DNA of 64,000 nucleotides from Agroathelia rolfsii (Eukaryota; Basidiomycota; Agaricomycetes; Amylocorticiales; Amylocorticiaceae). The notes beneath the pieces are model-generated. The model worked only from the letters and a program-made list of their open reading frames with translations. It did no database searches and was not told the origin of the DNA. Positions 59,911 to 64,000 of this stretch are shown piece by piece; the stretch's first letter is position 1, and every line of letters begins with the position of its first letter. The translations under genes were made by a program, and so were the position numbers. The stretch lies in assembly GCA_018343915.1 (NCBI GenBank), contig JABRWF010000007.1:1240001-1304000 (forward strand). The letters run 5' to 3'.

Positions 59911-61882
59911 ATGTCAGCAGACCTCACAAAGCTGACGCCACTCCAAGAACTCACCGATTCTGAGAAAAATATCATCTTCGAATACTTCCTGCGCCGTCTG
60001 GCGTCTTACCGCAACACACATTTACTCTACTCTAGAAATGAACAAATCCTTTCGTCATCTTCATCATCTGCACCCACATCGTTATCGGCTCATAGCGAAG
60101 CTTTTTCCCACGAAATACAAGCATGGGGACAGGCACTGCTCGAAAATGCCTGGCATGCATGTGATGGTGGCGATCAAGTGAATAATAGTGAACGCAAGTG
60201 CCCCGTGCTTGATCCATACACCGAAACGAGCGTAGCCCATCTACCAGCTATGCCTGGCTCGCCCGAGGCAGTAGACAAGCTCCTTACGACAATCTTGTTC
60301 TTACATGTCACTACAAAGAAGGGCTACTCGGCACGTACGCGGGCTTTCTTGTACAAATTCTCGCCCACAGGCGGGAAACGCATCGATGAAATGGCAATCG
60401 TAAAAGCGCTGAAAAACCCGGAACAGGCGGTGAAGGAGGCCGAAGAGAAGCGTGGCCAATCTACCGAGAAAATCAAGGAAGAGCATGCAAGGAAAACTTC
60501 GGCTCTGCGCAAGGCTGGTATAGGCCTTGGCGCTGTCGCAGGAGGGGTACTTATCGGCGTCACTGGCGGATTAGGTATTATTGTTTGGGGCTGTATTCTC
60601 TCTGGCTATCTTGCTAAATGAAATCTTATATGTAGCGGCCCCGCTCGTAGGTGCAGGTGTCTCTGCTGTATTTGGTTTCCTCGGCGTAGGAGGCACAGCA
60701 GCAGGCATGCTCGCATCAGGTCTGGCTGGCTCTTCCGTTGTGTGCGGCGCGCTATTTGGTGCATATGGAGCTAGATCCACAGCTTCCATGGTTTCTCGAC
60801 ACATGCAAGAAATCCGCGATTTAGCGGTCCTTCCGGTGGCTGGCATGAATGGAGTAACAATGCCGCATAACAAAGAAAGACACGAAGAGACCCTCGCTTT
60901 CCGCGTTTGTATTAGTGGCTGGTTGAAGACGGAGGAAGATGTAACGCAGCCCTGGACTGTATTTGACTCACGCATGGAAACCTTTGCCCTACGATGGGAA
61001 GTCCAGGCACTAGAAAAGCTCTCGAACGCTCTCTTCACCCTTGTCAAGCAGAAACTGATGGGCAAACTCAAAGCCGAAATACTCAAGCGTACCGTTTTAG
61101 CCAGCCTCATGTCCTCGCTTTCACCGCTGGTGTATCTTCAGCTAGGAAAAATTGTTGACAACCCCTGGTCTAACGCACGCGCACTGGCAATAAAGTTAGG
61201 ACACATCCTTGCTTCGCTGCTACTCGAACGGGCTTTTGGTGCTCGGCCAATCACCCTATCTGGTTATAGTCTCGGTTCTCTGGCAATTTTGGTCGCTTTG
61301 TCGGATCTAGCCGAGAGACCTTCACACGAGACAGCGCACCTGGTGGAAGATGTGTTCTTAATGGGGACGCCGGCACCGACAGATGCCAAGCTCTGGTCCC
61401 GCGCGAGAAGGGTGGTGGGAGGGAGACTGGTTAATGCTTATACACGATCAGATTACATCCTTGCTATTCTCGCACGGGTGAGTAATATGACCCCAGCCCA
61501 GGGAGGGTGGGAAGTGGCGGGCTTAGGGCCCGTGAATGTGCAAGGGGTTGAGAACGTCGACTGTGGCTCCCAGAACAAGAATGTCGATCCTCAAGACACA
61601 GAGACCACTGACAATAAATGGAAGAGAAACGTGGGAGTAGATGGGCATTTGCAGTGGCCGGGTTTGGTCGGTTGCGCATTGCTTGAATGTGGCGCACCGG
61701 GAGTTGTCCAAAGCAAAGCCGAGCGACAGAAGGAGAACGCTGGTAGCAAGATTGAAAGAGAGATGCAGGAGGCCGAGGAAGAAGCACAATCTATGGCTAG
61801 TCATACATCATTGAGTGAAGACGAGAATAGGGCTGTTCAAGAGGCAGTTGGACAAGCTCAATCCAAAGATTGCATTAGGTAG
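59911..61882 (+). CDS. DUF726 (TMCO4-type) membrane-associated alpha/beta hydrolase
   Basis: Belongs to the family of human TMCO4 and yeast YFL034W. The start is MSADLTKLTPLQELTDSEKN. The N-terminal half is helical and has VAHLPAMPGSPEAVDKLL. A basic stretch (EKRGQSTEKIKEEHARKT) precedes Gly/Ala-rich hydrophobic segments, GLGAVAGGVLIGVTGGL and, after the single intron, APLVGAGVSAVFGFLGVGGT. The hydrolase domain has LAFRVCISGWLKTEEDV and the nucleophile elbow PITLSGYSLGSLAILVAL (Ser in GYSLG); DVFLMGTPAP and RLVNAYTRSDYILAIL are the usual later motifs. The C-terminus (after LVGCALLECGAPGVVQSK) is a charged helix. Substrate unknown. Confidence 0.88.
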
Positions 61883-64000
61883 TTTATAATCAAATACAAA
61901 GATAGATTCATCAATTCCCTTGACCTGTAAATTTGTACAGTACTTTATATAATTACGGAATTATATGGAAAGGAGACCTACGAACAAAGCTAAGGAAGAG
62001 TAGTACTAGTAAGTCTTTTTTCGCATGCCCCAGATGACAGTTTTCGGAGGTATGGTGAGAGGTCACGTTAGCGGGAAGACATGCAATGTTTACTCTAGGG
62101 AGTCGCTATATGCGCGGTTTTTTCAGGGTTTGAATGCATTATTCCAAAATTGGAAAGATGTACCACCAGAGGTAAGTACTGGGAAGTATTCGGGCAACTT
62201 CAGTCTAAAGGTATTTATTGCAATAGCAGCCGGTTGGACTCACAGCATCATGATGACCTAACTCTAGTTGAGTCAAGCACTAGTATAGCTAGACCATCGA
62301 CAATTTCAACAGGTTTTTAACATACAAGGGATATCGATAATCCCACCGTTTGAGTCTCTATAAATGCCTTCGTGCTGATTATACATCTATCCAGAGTATT
62401 TAGTCGCGATAGCCCATTACGGATCATGCATCACGATCACGACGAACGAGAAATAGAAACGCACAAACCTTCGGAAGAATTAATAAATCATTATCGGTTG
62501 CAACACCTGCTCTGCTAGAACCGTTGAACTACTTTAAGTGTAGGTCCATCCTGTCAATATTATAACTTGAATGTGTTGGGGAGCGGAAGGGCTTACCTGG
62601 AATCCAATGGGTCGCAATTAACTTCAACTAGCGAAAGATGCGGCTTGATTCTGGATCTGACAAGTCTCAAAGCCTGGTGGGGCACGAAAAGCGCTGTCTT
62701 GTGTACATGATACGTTTTACAAAGATCGTTTGATCGAACGATTGACTAGGATTCGGCACCTCTGAAGCACAGTGCATGTCTTTCTCAGGAGTCACAGGTC
62801 CGGCTAAGGGATTTTCCCATTCAGGTTCGAGGCCTTCTCTTTTCATTACGCGGAATAGTAAAAATGTCAATGTAGTCCTAGTTACAAGCCCTGCCGCGTA
62901 TGCGTATCATAGTCTTTGAAAGCCCATAGATGTGGCAGGATTTCTAATCAGCAGTAAAAAAAAAAATGCCAGCTTTGTCAAAGTAAGAATGAATTATGAG
63001 TATGAAGGAATGTATTTTCATACCGGTTACCCCTAAATATAGACATTGTGCCCCGGGAGAGAAATGTTCTTTGATGTAAGACCTGTTTCTCTCTGGTAAA
63101 AAGGCCTTCCGTGAGGAACGGTATTGTCTCTGGTACAAGGGACCTGGGAAATGCGATGTTGAGAACTTATGAAATCTTCTATGCCTAAGAATTTTATTTA
63201 TTTATTTATATTTTTTGTGTTTGAGTGAGTCAGCATAGATGAGTCTCACAGGATGATCTTACTCGATGTAACCAATATCCCCCAGTATAACTTCGTTATC
63301 GCTGTCAGAATGCCAGTGGGGAGGTGAATGGCGTAGTAGAAGGCCGTAGTTCAGGTCGTGCATTTGATATACACGTCAGAGTTTGAGTGGAACATTAGTG
63401 CAAGTACGAAATCAATACATGATAAGGGCGAGAGAGTAAAAAAAAATATCAAGCATGAGAATCGCAGGATTTGGAAACCAAGCATAGCCGCTGATTTGGA
63501 TACAAACAGTTGAGTTAAATTTGAAGGGGGGGGGGTCTCCTTACGTAGTATTACTTAGGCGTGCTTTCTAGACCTCAAAGGAATTCATTGGGGGGATAAT
63601 CTGATATCGGGTTACGCAATCTTACATAAGGGCTCGATGCTCAGTATTCCGACCTTATTTTCGATTGTGCCGAGCATTTTCGAAAAAACTGGTTAGCCTC
63701 CGAATCGAGGGACTTGCTATGCCAGGAAAAACATTTAGTCATATGCCCACCGTAACAGGTATCCAGAGTAAAGCCGACCGACTGAGAAAGAGCGTTGATA
63801 GCAATATGAAGGGAGAAGTACAGCAGGTTGAGGCGCAGTTAATGACTGCTTGAGCGAGAGCGAGGACAAAGAGATAAGTGGAGAGACTCGATTCGAAGGC
63901 CATACGAGGTAGTTTGAATATAAAAAAAGAGATGCCAATTCTCTTGACACAATAGTTATACAGTACCTAATATACGAAAACAAAGAAAAGAGCTGTCGAT
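61883..64000. other. Right-hand gene-poor end
   Basis: 2.1 kb with no intact gene. A 78-codon frame at 62025-62261 (MPQMTVFGGMVRGHVSGKTC) is unsupported. A G run lies near 63524. The end carries a degraded copy of the DUF726 gene's 3' end. Confidence 0.5.
63757..63975 (+). pseudogene. Degraded copy of the DUF726 gene 3' end
   Basis: GIQSKADRLRKSVDSNMKGE then VQQVEAQLM matches GVVQSKAERQKENAGSKIER then EMQEAEEEAQ of the gene at 59911-61882. The likeness runs on into the 3' flank: gaggtagtttgaatataaa against taggtagtttataatcaaa, then cttgaca...ttatacagtacc against cttgacc...ttgtacagtact. An early stop (at 63851) and small gaps break the frame, and nothing upstream in this window encodes the hydrolase core. 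Confidence 0.7.

Noticed and set aside
1..64000. CRISPR array, phage, toxin-antitoxin or secondary-metabolite cluster
   Set aside because: No regular spaced repeats and no marker genes; the content is ordinary eukaryotic housekeeping and fungal membrane families.

Overview
The window looks like nuclear DNA of a filamentous basidiomycete, probably an Agaricomycete. Genes are split by many short introns of about 50-60 nt with GT-AG ends, and housekeeping genes of fungal type alternate strands. Two membrane-protein families that I know mainly from basidiomycetes (DUF6534 and DUF6533) are present. Exon joins below were worked out by eye from reading frame, splice sites and family motifs; spans run from start codon to stop and include introns.

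Layout. 1-1183: 3' part of the proteasome beta-5 subunit. 2574-14130: tandem array of three DUF6534 seven-helix membrane proteins (copies A, B, C), with a decayed Tc1/mariner transposon (8924-10560, intact ends and TA target duplication) between B and C. 14279-28344: Sac-domain phosphoinositide phosphatase with hSac2 domain, phosphopantetheine adenylyltransferase (CAB4), ribosomal protein eL33, an Erf2-type DHHC palmitoyltransferase and a long JmjC protein with Cys-rich, coiled-coil and Gly/Arg-rich parts. 29725-45209: casein kinase I, an intron-bearing tRNA-Phe, CCT4, UFD1, N-myristoyltransferase, OGG1, NPR2 and RCL1. 45210-53849: a gene-poor gap with a truncated copy of the RCL1 5' end, then UBA3, RGP1 and a YFH7-like P-loop kinase. 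53850-64000: a gap, a DUF6533 membrane protein, an uncharacterised AYGSN protein, a DUF726 (TMCO4-type) hydrolase, and a non-coding end holding a decayed copy of the DUF726 gene's 3' end.

The genes do not form a pathway or a biosynthetic cluster. Several share themes: ubiquitin-like and proteasome systems (PRE2, UFD1, UBA3), protein folding and lipidation (CCT4, NMT1, the DHHC enzyme, a probably lipidated CK1), and membrane traffic or nutrient signalling (Sac phosphatase, RGP1, NPR2). Compact head-to-head pairs (CCT4/UFD1, OGG1/NPR2) suggest shared promoters. I found no CRISPR array, phage or bacterial-type mobile system. The most unusual signals are the tandem DUF6534 array with its transposon, three inferred GC-AG introns, partial gene duplications beside RCL1 and DUF726, an exon-relic repeat inside a DUF6533 intron, and the domain architecture of the JmjC protein.
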